Origin: Psychrobacter sp. P11F6 | Lineage (GTDB): Bacteria; Pseudomonadota; Gammaproteobacteria; Pseudomonadales; Moraxellaceae | DNA length: 64,000 bases | Direction: 5' to 3' | Assembly (NCBI RefSeq): GCF_001435295.1 | Contig: NZ_CM003594.1 | Span: 1,860,001-1,924,000 of the forward strand | Shown here: positions 9,160 to 18,219 of the stretch, piece after piece | How the letters are laid out: each line of letters begins with the position of its first letter | How positions within the stretch are numbered: position 1 is the first letter of the stretch | Notes under the pieces: model-generated | Database searches by the model: none | Told to the model about the DNA's origin: nothing | Seen by the model: only the letters and a program-made list of their open reading frames with translations | Position numbers and translations under genes: made by a program

Positions 9160-9732
9160 CTAACGCTTAACCTCGACACCTTCAAGCGCTAGCAAGTATG
9201 TTTTCTTATCTAGTCCACCTGTATAGCCACCAAGCTTACCATCGCTAGCAATGACTCGATGACACGGAACAATAATGCTAAAAGGGTTTTTACTATTAGC
9301 ATTAGCAACCGCGCGAAACCCTTTGGGACTAGCGACATTTTGTGCCAGTGTCGCGTAGCTTATTGTTTCGCCATAGCCAATATCTTGTAACGCTTGCCAA
9401 ACTCGTTGCTGAAACTTGGTTCCTAAGCTGATATCTAATGGCAAATCGAATGCCTGACGATCACCTTTAAAATACGATTTTAATTGCGCTATAGTCTCTA
9501 TGAGTAGCGCTTGGGCAGGCTCATTTTCGCTTAGGCTGTCCTCATTGATAAACGTAAAGCTCTGATCGTCAATACCATAATGCTTTTTAAGTTTAGGAAT
9601 AGATTTTGAGCTATGCCAAGAGTCACCTGCTTGCAGCCAGTTGACTTCAACCAGCTTAGGACGACTATGCTCATTGACACTCGCAATTAACGTTAGCTGG
9701 TGTGCGCCAAAAGCGGCTGTGGTGACTATCAT
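9160..9732 (-). CDS. ogt: Methylated-DNA-[protein]-cysteine S-methyltransferase
   Basis: Suicide repair enzyme that moves the alkyl group from O6-alkylguanine to its own Cys. The active-site motif PCHRVIASDGKLGGYTGGL is present, preceded by GFRAVANANSKNPFSIIV and the helix-turn-helix-like ETISYATLAQNV. Its 190 residues fit Ogt/AGT without an Ada regulatory domain. A TTG codon 15 nt upstream would also open the frame, but the ATG at 9730-9732 has an AGGA ribosome site 6-7 nt upstream, so it is preferred. It lies 65 nt downstream of ftsY on the same strand and may be co-transcribed. Confidence 0.93.
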   Translation of the reverse strand: MIVTTAAFGAHQLTLIASVNEHSRPKLVEVNWLQAGDSWHSSKSIPKLKKHYGIDDQSFTFINEDSLSENEPAQALLIETIAQLKSYFKGDRQAFDLPLDISLGTKFQQRVWQALQDIGYGETISYATLAQNVASPKGFRAVANANSKNPFSIIVPCHRVIASDGKLGGYTGGLDKKTYLLALEGVEVKR

Positions 9733-9797
9733 GATGCTTCCTTTCAAATGATGATATTTTCAAAAATCGTTCATCGACTAAAACAACCTATCGAGCG

Positions 9798-11222
9798 CTA
9801 CTCTTTATCATCGGTCTCAAATAAGGCGGCGACAAATTGTTTTGGACTAAAGGCACGTAAATCATCAATCGACTCACCGACACCAATATAACGAATAGGA
9901 ACATCTGTCGTTTCGGCAATATTGAACACCACACCGCCTTTCGCAGTACCGTCTAATTTGGTAATAGTAATACCCGTTAATGGTACGACTTTGTTAAAGA
10001 GTTCTACTTGATTAATCGCATTTTGACCGGTGCCGGCATCAAGCACAATCATACCTTCGTGCGGTGCGCTTGGATCAGCTTTACGCATGACGCGTACCAC
10101 TTTTTCAAGCTCTGCCATCAGGTGGGTTTTATTCTGCAAGCGTCCAGCAGTATCAGCGATTAATACATCGATATTTTTTGCTTTGGCAGACTGCATGGCA
10201 TCAAAGATAACAGAGGCACTATCAGAGCCGTGACCTTGAGCGACGACTGGAATGTTATTACGCTCACCCCAAATTTGCAGCTGTTCAGTAGCAGCGGCAC
10301 GGAAGGTATCGCCAGCAGCCAGCATAACGGATTTACCTTCGCCTTGTAAGCGCTTGGCAAGTTTACCAATCGTCGTGGTTTTACCGACACCGTTGACACC
10401 CACAACTAAAATCACAAAAGGTTTTTTGCTGGTATCAATAATGAGTGGTGCGACTTTTGGCGTTAAAATATCAACCAATTCAGTTTGCAACGCTTTATAT
10501 AATGAATGCGCATAAATCAAATCACCACGGTCTGTCTGCTCGGTCAGACTTTTGATAATACGATTGGTCGCGTTGACACCGATATCGGCGACCAGCAGTT
10601 GATCTTCAACTTCTTCCAATAGCTCATCATCAATCTCTTTGCCACCGATCAAAATACTGACCATACCTTCGGCAAGATTTTTACGTGACTTACTTAGCCC
10701 CGTTTTCATGCGGTTAAACCAGCTGCCTTTTTTCTTGTTTTCTTGTAGCTCTGTAGATTCGATTTCTGGTTGAGTGGTCGCTTGTACCGCACTACTCGCA
10801 GGACTGACATTTGGGCTATCGCCAAGTTGCTCTTGTAATGGCATGGTTGGGGCAGTAGAAATAGTGCTGAGCTTAGTATCAATATTTTTATTATTATCGT
10901 TATCAGTTGAGGAAGCGCTTATAAAGCTCTCAGAGGCATTTTTAGACGTGCTTTGCTCTTCTGTCCTCACAATTGGCGCACCCAAAGCAATATTTTTTGC
11001 CGCATCAGCACTTGAGACATCTTTGTTTATCGTGCTGTCTTTTTGCTGATCTTCGATGCTTTGATCATTGGGCGCTTGGATAGAGCCTGCATCTTCTTTC
11101 TCATCGATAATGGGCACAGATTGCGAAGGCAGACTGGGTAAGGTAATATCATCGTCATCTAGGTCATCAAGATTGCCATCGAGATTAATGATTACACGAC
11201 TGCTATTATTGGAGTTATTCAT
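9798..11222 (-). CDS. ftsY: Signal recognition particle receptor FtsY
   Basis: GTPase that docks ribosome-nascent chain-SRP complexes at the inner membrane. The N-terminal half (about 1-165) is a low-complexity acidic A domain rich in Asp, Glu, Ser and Thr, followed by a basic stretch GSWFNRMKTGLSKSRKNL, the N domain, and the G domain with GVNGVGKTTTIGKLAKRL (G1), DTFRAAATEQL, DTAGR (G3), TKLDGTAKGG (G4) and the closing GVGESIDDLRAF. At 474 residues it resembles E. coli FtsY. Ogt follows on the same strand; the M16 peptidase pair lies on the other side, divergently, a neighbourhood commonly seen for ftsY in gammaproteobacteria. Confidence 0.97.
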   Translation of the reverse strand: MNNSNNSSRVIINLDGNLDDLDDDDITLPSLPSQSVPIIDEKEDAGSIQAPNDQSIEDQQKDSTINKDVSSADAAKNIALGAPIVRTEEQSTSKNASESFISASSTDNDNNKNIDTKLSTISTAPTMPLQEQLGDSPNVSPASSAVQATTQPEIESTELQENKKKGSWFNRMKTGLSKSRKNLAEGMVSILIGGKEIDDELLEEVEDQLLVADIGVNATNRIIKSLTEQTDRGDLIYAHSLYKALQTELVDILTPKVAPLIIDTSKKPFVILVVGVNGVGKTTTIGKLAKRLQGEGKSVMLAAGDTFRAAATEQLQIWGERNNIPVVAQGHGSDSASVIFDAMQSAKAKNIDVLIADTAGRLQNKTHLMAELEKVVRVMRKADPSAPHEGMIVLDAGTGQNAINQVELFNKVVPLTGITITKLDGTAKGGVVFNIAETTDVPIRYIGVGESIDDLRAFSPKQFVAALFETDDKE

Positions 11223-11575
11223 AAGCTTGCCCTAAAAGTTATCACGGTCAGTTATTTGATTATTTTAAATGGGTTGGTATGTCGTCATGTTTTTGCCATG
11301 GGTCATGACCCACGACAGTCAATTTTTAGCCTAGTTTATCATAATTCGAGTTGTGCTCAGACCTTACCATCATAGCCTATCGTCAATTTTTGCAAATCTG
11401 GCAAGTCACACCATCCCTTTAGAAAGTTTCGCTTAAGATTTGGCAACAAAAATCTGACCTTACACATGCTAAACTTCGCTTACTCTACCAGAGTTTATTG
11501 TAGAACAAGCCTTATTCCAAAGCTTACCAACTACTTCACTATTGCTCACTCAACCCTCATTTTTAGGAATTATCT
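11223..11575. other. Divergent promoter region with 14-bp palindrome
   Basis: 353 bp between ftsY and the small lipoprotein gene, no coding potential seen. It contains a perfect 14-bp palindrome TGGGTCATGACCCA (11299-11312), a possible operator for ftsY about 75 nt upstream of its ATG. No convincing promoter was assigned. Confidence 0.35.
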
Positions 11576-11740
11576 ATGCCATCACTATCTAATACTGACA
11601 AAACGTACAGTAAAAAAGCAATCAGCATCAGCGCAGCTGTATTAGTAGCGACACTGGTACTATCCGCGACAGGCTGTAATACCACCCAAGAATTTAAGCC
11701 AACAGCCAGTGTGATGGTTGGGGCACATAAATCTTTATAA
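11576..11740 (+). CDS. Small putative lipoprotein, 54 residues
   Basis: A short gene starting at ATG 11576 with a TTAGGAAT ribosome site upstream. The product has a basic N-terminus (residues 9-14 with three Lys), a hydrophobic stretch (about 16-31) and LSATGC as a plausible lipobox with Cys34, leaving a mature peptide of about 21 residues (CNTTQEFKP ... GAHKSL). Signal peptidase II processing is inferred; Ala at -3 is acceptable but not optimal. It lies 84 nt upstream of the first M16 peptidase gene, itself a predicted lipoprotein, in the same direction, so the two may be co-transcribed. I do not recognise the family and assign no function. Confidence 0.6.
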   Translation: MPSLSNTDKTYSKKAISISAAVLVATLVLSATGCNTTQEFKPTASVMVGAHKSL

Positions 11741-11824
11741 AACCTGCTATCTATCGCTAGTATTTAGAGTGATCTAACCACTGATCAATTTACAAGTTGC
11801 CATTTTCTATAAGTAGAATATACC

Positions 11825-13336
11825 ATGCCACTGCCTTTATCACCGTCGCCCTTACCTACCGCCTCTTTACGTCTTGCCTGTGCCTTAGCAATAGCAACGA
11901 CTCTTGCTGCTTGCCAAACCAGTACTATCAGCGCCAACACATTGTCGACTGCTCAGAAGCCAGTCATTCAAAATACCTTGGGTAAAGATGAGCTAAACAC
12001 AGCTAAATCAGGTCAAGACATTCAGCCCTCATCAGCATTGACCATGGATATGTCAGGTCGACACGAATATCAATTAGAAAACGGTCTAAAGGTAGTGGTA
12101 AAAGAAGACCATCGCGCACCTGTGGTAATGACTCAAATCTGGTATCGAGTTGGGTCAGCAGATGAGCCACTGGATAAAGGGGGCATCTCGCATTTGCTTG
12201 AGCATATGATGTTTAAAGGCACTACTAACGTTTCGAGCGACGACTATGAGCGCTTGATTGCTAAATTTGGCGGCGTCAATAATGCGTTTACCAGCTACGA
12301 CTATACGGGCTATTACGAGCTATTCCCTGCCAACCGTTTTCCTTTGGCATTAGAGCTAGAAGCGGATCGTATGAAAAACCTACTGTTTAATGAGCAGGAA
12401 TTTACCAAAGAGCACCAAGTGGTCATGGAAGAGCGCCGCCAACGCACTGATGATAATCCACTTGCCAAGGCTTATGAGTCATTTCGCTTATTGGCGCTCC
12501 CGAATAGTCCAAAAGGCGAATCCGTTATTGGTCCGATGGATGAGCTTGAATCCATTACCCTTACAGATTTAAAAGACTGGTATAAAACATGGTACGCACC
12601 AAACAATGCAACGTTAGTCGTCGTTGGCGACGTTAAACCGCAAGAAGTATTGGCTCAAGTCAAACGTTACTTTGGTGAGCTAACACCAAGCGATCTACCT
12701 AAACGTCCTGCCGTCAGTCAAAAGGGCTTCCGTGGCTATCAGAAAGTCGACTCCGAGCAAGCCGTACAAGTACCAGTATTGTTAATGGGTTATAACGTAC
12801 CCAGTCTCGTCACTGCTGGTGCAGCTAATGAAAAACAAGCTTATGCGCTCTCACTGGCTCAAGATGTATTAGACGGTGGTCTCTCTGCCCGCCTTGAGAG
12901 TCGATTGATACGCGAGCAAGGTCTGCTTACCACAGTGGGCACTTCATATGACTTGCTAGATCGTGGCGATGGACTGTTTTTGATACAAGCGACTCCACGT
13001 GAAGGTGTCAGCTTAGAGCAAGCACAACAAGCCATTATGGCTGAAATAGAAAAGCTCAAAACCGATCCCATCGCCGCCGATGAAATCGAGCGTGCCAAAA
13101 CCAATACGGTCACAGGGCTCGTCTATGCGCAAGACAGTATGGAAGGTCAGGCGCAGATGATTGGCTCATTACAGTCTATCGGTCTTGACGATACGCTGCT
13201 TGCTGAATTGCCCACCAAACTCGATAGCGTGACGATTGCTGACATACAAGCTGCTAGCAAAAAGTATTTGGTCAAGGACAATTTAACAGTGATGTATGTC
13301 ATCCCACCTAAAGACCAAGCAGCGACAGAGAAATAA
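11825..13336 (+). CDS. M16 family zinc peptidase, predicted lipoprotein
   Basis: A 503-residue pitrilysin/insulinase-type metallopeptidase. The inverted zinc motif HxxEH is intact (HLLEH, residues 123-127, in GGISHLLEHMMFKG), with the downstream Glu supplied by ALELEADRM. The N-terminus has a hydrophobic stretch ending in TLAAC (lipobox, Cys30), so it should be anchored to a membrane facing the periplasm. The C-terminal M16_C domain includes ARLESRLIREQGLLTTVGTSYD. It is followed after 69 nt by a second M16 gene lacking the zinc motif; such active/inactive pairs are known to form heterodimers in this family. Substrate unknown, presumably peptides or misfolded periplasmic proteins. Confidence 0.93.
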   Translation: MPLPLSPSPLPTASLRLACALAIATTLAACQTSTISANTLSTAQKPVIQNTLGKDELNTAKSGQDIQPSSALTMDMSGRHEYQLENGLKVVVKEDHRAPVVMTQIWYRVGSADEPLDKGGISHLLEHMMFKGTTNVSSDDYERLIAKFGGVNNAFTSYDYTGYYELFPANRFPLALELEADRMKNLLFNEQEFTKEHQVVMEERRQRTDDNPLAKAYESFRLLALPNSPKGESVIGPMDELESITLTDLKDWYKTWYAPNNATLVVVGDVKPQEVLAQVKRYFGELTPSDLPKRPAVSQKGFRGYQKVDSEQAVQVPVLLMGYNVPSLVTAGAANEKQAYALSLAQDVLDGGLSARLESRLIREQGLLTTVGTSYDLLDRGDGLFLIQATPREGVSLEQAQQAIMAEIEKLKTDPIAADEIERAKTNTVTGLVYAQDSMEGQAQMIGSLQSIGLDDTLLAELPTKLDSVTIADIQAASKKYLVKDNLTVMYVIPPKDQAATEK

Positions 13337-13405
13337 TCGCGTCGTGTTAGCTCTTTATTCGATACAAGCGCCAATCATAAAGACCTTATTTATAAGAAGA
13401 AAACC

Positions 13406-14953
13406 ATGACTCAAAATAGTGATTTGTTGCAAAATAGAAAAAAAGCGTGCAGCTCAATACCATCAGCAACCGCCACCATGCAAAAACTGTCGCATCTTAG
13501 TGTTGGCATCTTGCTAGGTCTAACAACGTTGACAGCACAAGCAAACACAACAGGTGCTGAAGAATATCGTGGCTCTGCGACAGTGGATACCAGCGCACCG
13601 ATTGCCGCATTATCAAAGCTAACCAGCCTTGACGATGATAAACCGTTAACCGTTACCATCCCAACAATTCAGCAGTTCAAAACCAAGGCAGGCGTTCCCG
13701 TACGTTTTGTACAAACAACAGCCTTACCGATTGTCGATATCGACTTGCGTTTTAACGCTGGTAGCGCCCGTGATGGCAGTATTAGTAGCACAGGCTTTGG
13801 TATTGCTAATATGACTGCCACTATGTTGACGCAAGGCTCTAAACGCTTAGACGAAAATGAATTTACTCGTGCTGTCGAAACCTTGGGCATCAATCTAAAT
13901 AGTAGTGCTTATAAAGACATGTTTATTGTGTCGCTACGTAGCTTATCTGATGATAAGCATCTACTTCCAGCCGTTGATTTAATGACTCAGATGCTCAGCG
14001 AACCCGCTTTTGACGACAGCATCCTAGCACGTAATAAAGCACGATTATTGGTGGGCTTGCAGCAGCAAAAACAAGATCCCAACAGCCTTGCTAGCATCGC
14101 ATTTAGCGAAGCATTGTATGGCGAGCATCCTTACGCCCATCCATCAGCGGGTACGCTTGAAAGCGTTCCTACTATCAAAAAGCAACAGCTAATAGATTTC
14201 AAGAACCGCTACTTGGTCGCAGCAAATGCCTCTGTTGCCATCACTGGTAACCTAACCTTAGAGCAAGCAAAAAAACTTGCGGAAGATATCACTAGCAAAT
14301 TACCGAAAGGTCAGCCCGCAACCGAGCTGCCTGAACCCAAACCACTGGGCCAAGCCAAGCACATTCATATTCCCTTTCCAAGTACTCAAACCACCGTACT
14401 CATGGGACAATTGGGAGATAAGCGCGCCACCGATCCCCAGTCTCAGCAGAAGCAAACCAACTTTGCGGTTGGTAATGAGGTACTTGCGGGCGGTGATTTT
14501 AATGCGCGACTCATGACTGAGATTAGACAAAACTTGGGCTACACTTATGGCATATCAGGCTCTATGAATCCCATGCTGGCACGAGGACCGTACCAAATCG
14601 GTTTTTCAACGCGTAATGACAAGGCGCGCGCGGCCATTGATGCCAGCTTAGCCGTCATCAATGATACTTTAGAAAAAGGTATTAACAGCACTGAGATGCG
14701 CTTAACGACGGACAATCTTAAGAATAGCTTTCCGATGGGTTTTGCGAGCAATGCGGGAATTAATGGCTTACTTGGGATGATGAATTTTTATCAACTACCA
14801 AACAGCTATCTGACTGATTATGTCAAACGTGTTGATCAAGTAAAGCTATCAGAAGTCAATCAAACCATGCAAGATACCCTTAAGCCTGATGATTTCCTGA
14901 TTGTCACCGTTGGACAAGAGGATCCTTGGAAAGATAAAAAGACCAATAAATAG
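13406..14953 (+). CDS. M16 family peptidase homologue lacking the zinc motif
   Basis: A 515-residue exported M16 homologue. Where the active partner has HLLEH, this protein reads GFGIANMTATML, so neither the zinc His residues nor the catalytic Glu is present and it should be catalytically inactive. It keeps the C-terminal Arg/Tyr segment (MTEIRQNLGYTYGISG) that in heterodimeric M16 enzymes helps bind substrate. A signal peptide is predicted (LSVGILLGLTTLTAQA), though the start is uncertain: either the ATG at 13406, giving 24 extra residues before the signal, or the Met at residue 25. It immediately follows the active M16 gene and ends with a strong terminator, so the two form one unit. Confidence 0.9.
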   Translation: MTQNSDLLQNRKKACSSIPSATATMQKLSHLSVGILLGLTTLTAQANTTGAEEYRGSATVDTSAPIAALSKLTSLDDDKPLTVTIPTIQQFKTKAGVPVRFVQTTALPIVDIDLRFNAGSARDGSISSTGFGIANMTATMLTQGSKRLDENEFTRAVETLGINLNSSAYKDMFIVSLRSLSDDKHLLPAVDLMTQMLSEPAFDDSILARNKARLLVGLQQQKQDPNSLASIAFSEALYGEHPYAHPSAGTLESVPTIKKQQLIDFKNRYLVAANASVAITGNLTLEQAKKLAEDITSKLPKGQPATELPEPKPLGQAKHIHIPFPSTQTTVLMGQLGDKRATDPQSQQKQTNFAVGNEVLAGGDFNARLMTEIRQNLGYTYGISGSMNPMLARGPYQIGFSTRNDKARAAIDASLAVINDTLEKGINSTEMRLTTDNLKNSFPMGFASNAGINGLLGMMNFYQLPNSYLTDYVKRVDQVKLSEVNQTMQDTLKPDDFLIVTVGQEDPWKDKKTNK

Positions 14954-14960
14954 CCGTACA

Positions 14961-15006
14961 AAGAAATGCTGGGCAACACTATTTAGTATTGCCCAGCATT
15001 TCTTTA
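14961..15006 (+). terminator. Rho-independent terminator of the M16 pair
   Basis: Perfect 16-bp stem AAGAAATGCTGGGCAA / TTGCCCAGCATTTCTT with a 12-base loop, just after the second M16 gene. Confidence 0.85.
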
Positions 15007-15109
15007 TAGATTGGCACTCTTTATGAGTGGTAATAAATTATTAATAACACTCTAATTATGATTGGTGCTAAAAGTCGATAGTAAGTTGTCCATACAAAAA
15101 ATAATGCTC

Positions 15110-15685
15110 TTAACCAGAAATAGTCACTGCCACGTCATACATGAAATTTTCAGGCTTATAAGTTGCACCATTATAGGTCAATCGAATCACGTGCTTGTCA
15201 TAAGAGTCTACTTGATAGTCACCATTAGCAAAATCATGCAGCGCTGGCACTATGAGTAGTGCTTCAATTTGACTGTCGTTAATGCTAACCGAGATCTGCT
15301 GACCACTGCGTGGGTATAAAAAATAATCACAATGATTATTCACCATCACTTCTGCAGTACGCTCAACGACCTGACTGCCTATTTCTTCTTGTATGAGTTT
15401 TGGACAGATATCTGAGCGCTTTGAAGCCAGCCGAGCGTAAGAGTTCTTGATATTATCTTCAATATCTTCAACGTCCTGTAAGTTTCTATCAGGATCAGTA
15501 ACAGAATCTTCGGCTGTTAGAGAGCCTTGTTCAGAAAACGTTTCTGGGCTACAAGCACTGATCAATAAAAGAGATAGCAAGACCGAACCAAACAAAGCCA
15601 TATACGTGTTATTTGATTGCAAAAACGCTTTTTTTGGCTTATCAGACTTATGTGTTTTCACCATGGTTGAATACCGCTTCTTCAT
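15110..15685 (-). CDS. Hypothetical lipoprotein
   Basis: A 191-residue protein of unknown function. An N-terminal basic region (MKKRYSTMVKTHKSDKPKK) is followed by a hydrophobic segment (about 29-44) and LLISACSPE, a good lipobox with Cys45, so it is probably a membrane-anchored lipoprotein. The mature part is acidic at first (EDSVTDPDRNLQDVEDIEDN), contains two further Cys residues (in DICPKL and NHCDYF) that could form a disulfide, and ends in a beta-rich stretch. No catalytic motif was recognised. It is flanked by envelope-related genes (M16 pair, M15-type peptidase, rodA). An upstream Met at residue 8 could be an alternative start. Confidence 0.7.
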   Translation of the reverse strand: MKKRYSTMVKTHKSDKPKKAFLQSNNTYMALFGSVLLSLLLISACSPETFSEQGSLTAEDSVTDPDRNLQDVEDIEDNIKNSYARLASKRSDICPKLIQEEIGSQVVERTAEVMVNNHCDYFLYPRSGQQISVSINDSQIEALLIVPALHDFANGDYQVDSYDKHVIRLTYNGATYKPENFMYDVAVTISG

Positions 15686-15868
15686 AAATCCTACTTACAA
15701 TAGACGCTATGTGATTTCATAAACTAAATGATCATTAACCATAGTTTTTTAATGCTAAACTATTCATCATTTAGCGCTGCCTTTCATCAGTATTATTATA
15801 GCGCTTTTACTCTATTTTAATTCGCTCTGGCTTATATTTATTTGATTCCTCGATAGATCATAGATGAC

Positions 15869-16813
15869 TTAATAGCGGCACGAAGATGAGCTGCTGGCAT
15901 GATTAAAGCCCCATTTACGATAACCATCCGTGTCTAGATGTATCGCACCCGTAGCATATAGCCCTAAACCGAAATTATGAGATTGCCCCTGATATTGCCA
16001 AAACTGGCATAAGCCATCTTGCATCGTACTGAGCCGCCATAAGTTATCTTCATACTCTGGTACCCAGATGTCGATAGCACTGGCATTCATATGCTTGCTA
16101 CTATCGGCGCCACCTGCACAGCCATTAAGGCCAGGACTGCGATATACCGAGCGTATTTCACTACTGATGGGTAGAATTCCTTGATGCTTCAATTCGCCAT
16201 ACAAACGTAATGTCGGGACGATATTTGCCCATAACTCCTGCGGTGGCAACTGATAAGGCTCATAGCCACATTTGCTCCAGCTTCGCGCTGTTGTGAGCAA
16301 CTGCGACATAGGCGGTACATTGTGTACCCCTACCCGCGAATTTAGATAGCGTTGAAAATCTGCTACTTGCCTAGCACGGTAGCTATTGCTATTCAACCAC
16401 GCGTTAAAATCCATACTAATAGAATCAGTATAAGTACTATTGTAAGTATTGTTCGCCGTGCTGTAGCTGTTATTACTGTAAGTTGTATTATAAGCAGGCG
16501 CGCGCCGATTGACATTCATGCGTTTATTTTCTTCAATAGACAGACTGTCATCGAAATCAAAATCACGCTGCTTTTGAGCAATCAATCCTTGCATGCTATC
16601 GCCACTCAGCATGGTAACGCCAGAATTATAGCTTGTAGTATTCGCCGAAGGTCTGATGTGAGCGTTACTGCTACTACCCTGACGTACTTGGATACGGCGC
16701 TCACTATTGTCGCTGATAATAGCGGCATGAACAGAGATGCTACTGGCACAGATGAGTAGCGCAAGCATAGGCTTGTGAATCTGCCTATAAGGATATTTTT
16801 TTGTATTGGTCAT
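15869..16813 (-). CDS. M15A-type peptidase-like protein (D-Ala-D-Ala carboxypeptidase fold)
   Basis: A 314-residue exported protein. The C-terminal domain carries the M15-type zinc signature: SVYRSPGLNGCAGGADSSKHMNASAID (His and Asp of SxHxxxxAxD) and AIHLDTDG (HxD). The signal peptide runs to about residue 30 (LALLICASSISVHA). Between is a low-complexity Ser/Asn/Thr/Tyr-rich linker (about 105-135, many NTY and NSY units). Family members act on peptidoglycan peptides or have related hydrolytic roles; the substrate here is inferred. It sits divergently from rodA, a cell-wall elongation gene, about 260 bp away, which fits a peptidoglycan role. Confidence 0.78.
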   Translation of the reverse strand: MTNTKKYPYRQIHKPMLALLICASSISVHAAIISDNSERRIQVRQGSSSNAHIRPSANTTSYNSGVTMLSGDSMQGLIAQKQRDFDFDDSLSIEENKRMNVNRRAPAYNTTYSNNSYSTANNTYNSTYTDSISMDFNAWLNSNSYRARQVADFQRYLNSRVGVHNVPPMSQLLTTARSWSKCGYEPYQLPPQELWANIVPTLRLYGELKHQGILPISSEIRSVYRSPGLNGCAGGADSSKHMNASAIDIWVPEYEDNLWRLSTMQDGLCQFWQYQGQSHNFGLGLYATGAIHLDTDGYRKWGFNHASSSSSCRY

Positions 16814-17076
16814 TGCAACAAGCTACCGCTAAAAACGTTTTATCGATACTATCAAATTTTCAGCAAGCAAGCTAAACTATCGCCTCTAATCAGAGGCGTG
16901 TTATTGGTAATTAACACTTATCCTTATAATTTTTATAATTATGTGACTTTATTTCTTATGTGTTACTTTATCTACGATATTTTACTTGCATAGATATAGA
17001 TACGGTGCGATTACCTTTAAATGTTGATCTGATTTGAAAATTCCCTCTTACCTCAATTGCCAGACACACTTTGCCT

Positions 17077-18219
17077 ATGTCTTCTAATCCGCAATACCGT
17101 TTTTCACGTCAGAGCCATCATTTAGGCCAAGGTCATGCACCATCGTTATGGCAGCGTATACATATCGATCCATGGTTGACCCTCCTCTTATTGACGGTTT
17201 GCTGCATTGGTTTGACAATTTTATATAGTGCGGCCGGTCAAGATGTCGGTATGGTATTACGTCAAATGGTCAGCTATGGTGTGGCCTTTACGGTTATGTT
17301 TATCATGGCACAGATACCGCCTAGCCTTTATCGCACTTTTACACCCATCTTTTATGTAATGGGATTAATTTTATTGGTATTGGTCGATATCATTGGTGAA
17401 GTACGTATGGGTGCTCAGCGCTGGATTAATTTACCAGGGTTTGGCAGCGTGCAACCCTCAGAATTTATGAAACTTGGGATGCCAATGATGTGTGCTTGGT
17501 TTTTATCCAAGCGTGATCTACCGCCCTCTCTATCTAGCATCGTCATTACCTTAGCCTTAATCATCGTCCCTGTATTATTAATTGCAAAAGAACCTGATCT
17601 TGGGACGTCACTATTGGTGGCAGCCAGTGGTATCTTTGTGCTTTTTTTGGCAGGATTGTCTTGGCGATTGATTTCAGCTGCCGCCATATTAGCGATACCG
17701 CTTATTGCGATTGCTTGGAATTTTCTATTACATGATTATCAGCGTACACGTGTCTTAACACTGCTCAATCCTGAAGCCGATGTACAAGGGGCTGGGTGGA
17801 ATATCATTCAGTCGAAAACCGCCATCGGTGCGGGTGGGCTCACTGGTAAGGGCTATTTAGAAGGCACGCAGTCGCATTTACATTTTTTACCAGAAGGTCA
17901 TACTGATTTTATTATCGCGGCTTTTTCAGAAGAGTTTGGCTTGTTGGGCGTGATTTTATTAATGTTCATTTATTCCTGTTTGCTCCTGCGCGCCTTATAC
18001 ATCGCTTTCACCCATCCTGATGTATATAGTAGATTACTAGCGGGTGCAATTGCCATGTCTTTCTTTGTTTATGTGTTCGTTAATGTGGGTATGGTTGGTG
18101 GTATTTTACCCGTCGTTGGCGTTCCTCTGCCCTTCATTAGCTATGGCGGTACTGCGATCGTTACCTTGATGGCAGGATTTGGACTACTTATGTCGATTCA
18201 CACTCACAAGCCCAATTGA
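17077..18219 (+). CDS. rodA: Rod shape-determining protein RodA (SEDS glycosyltransferase)
   Basis: Polytopic inner-membrane peptidoglycan polymerase of the elongasome, working with a class B PBP. It has about ten membrane helices and the SEDS signatures GAQRWINLPGFGSVQPSEFMKLGMP, KEPDLGTSLLV, HTDFIIAAFSEEFGLLG and GVPLPFISYGGTAIVTLMAGFGLLMS. The ATG at 17077 gives 380 residues; a TTG two codons upstream (17071) would also open the frame, with no ribosome site favouring either. FtsW is excluded by the RodA-type C-terminus and length. Usually found near mrdA/pbpA and rlpA; here rlpA follows about 920 nt downstream. Confidence 0.94.
   Translation: MSSNPQYRFSRQSHHLGQGHAPSLWQRIHIDPWLTLLLLTVCCIGLTILYSAAGQDVGMVLRQMVSYGVAFTVMFIMAQIPPSLYRTFTPIFYVMGLILLVLVDIIGEVRMGAQRWINLPGFGSVQPSEFMKLGMPMMCAWFLSKRDLPPSLSSIVITLALIIVPVLLIAKEPDLGTSLLVAASGIFVLFLAGLSWRLISAAAILAIPLIAIAWNFLLHDYQRTRVLTLLNPEADVQGAGWNIIQSKTAIGAGGLTGKGYLEGTQSHLHFLPEGHTDFIIAAFSEEFGLLGVILLMFIYSCLLLRALYIAFTHPDVYSRLLAGAIAMSFFVYVFVNVGMVGGILPVVGVPLPFISYGGTAIVTLMAGFGLLMSIHTHKPN

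Noticed and set aside
16352..16759. 135-residue frame on the plus strand
   Set aside because: Lies entirely opposite the M15-type peptidase gene and is rich in Ile/Thr/Arg, a shadow of that gene's Ser/Asn/Tyr-rich linker.
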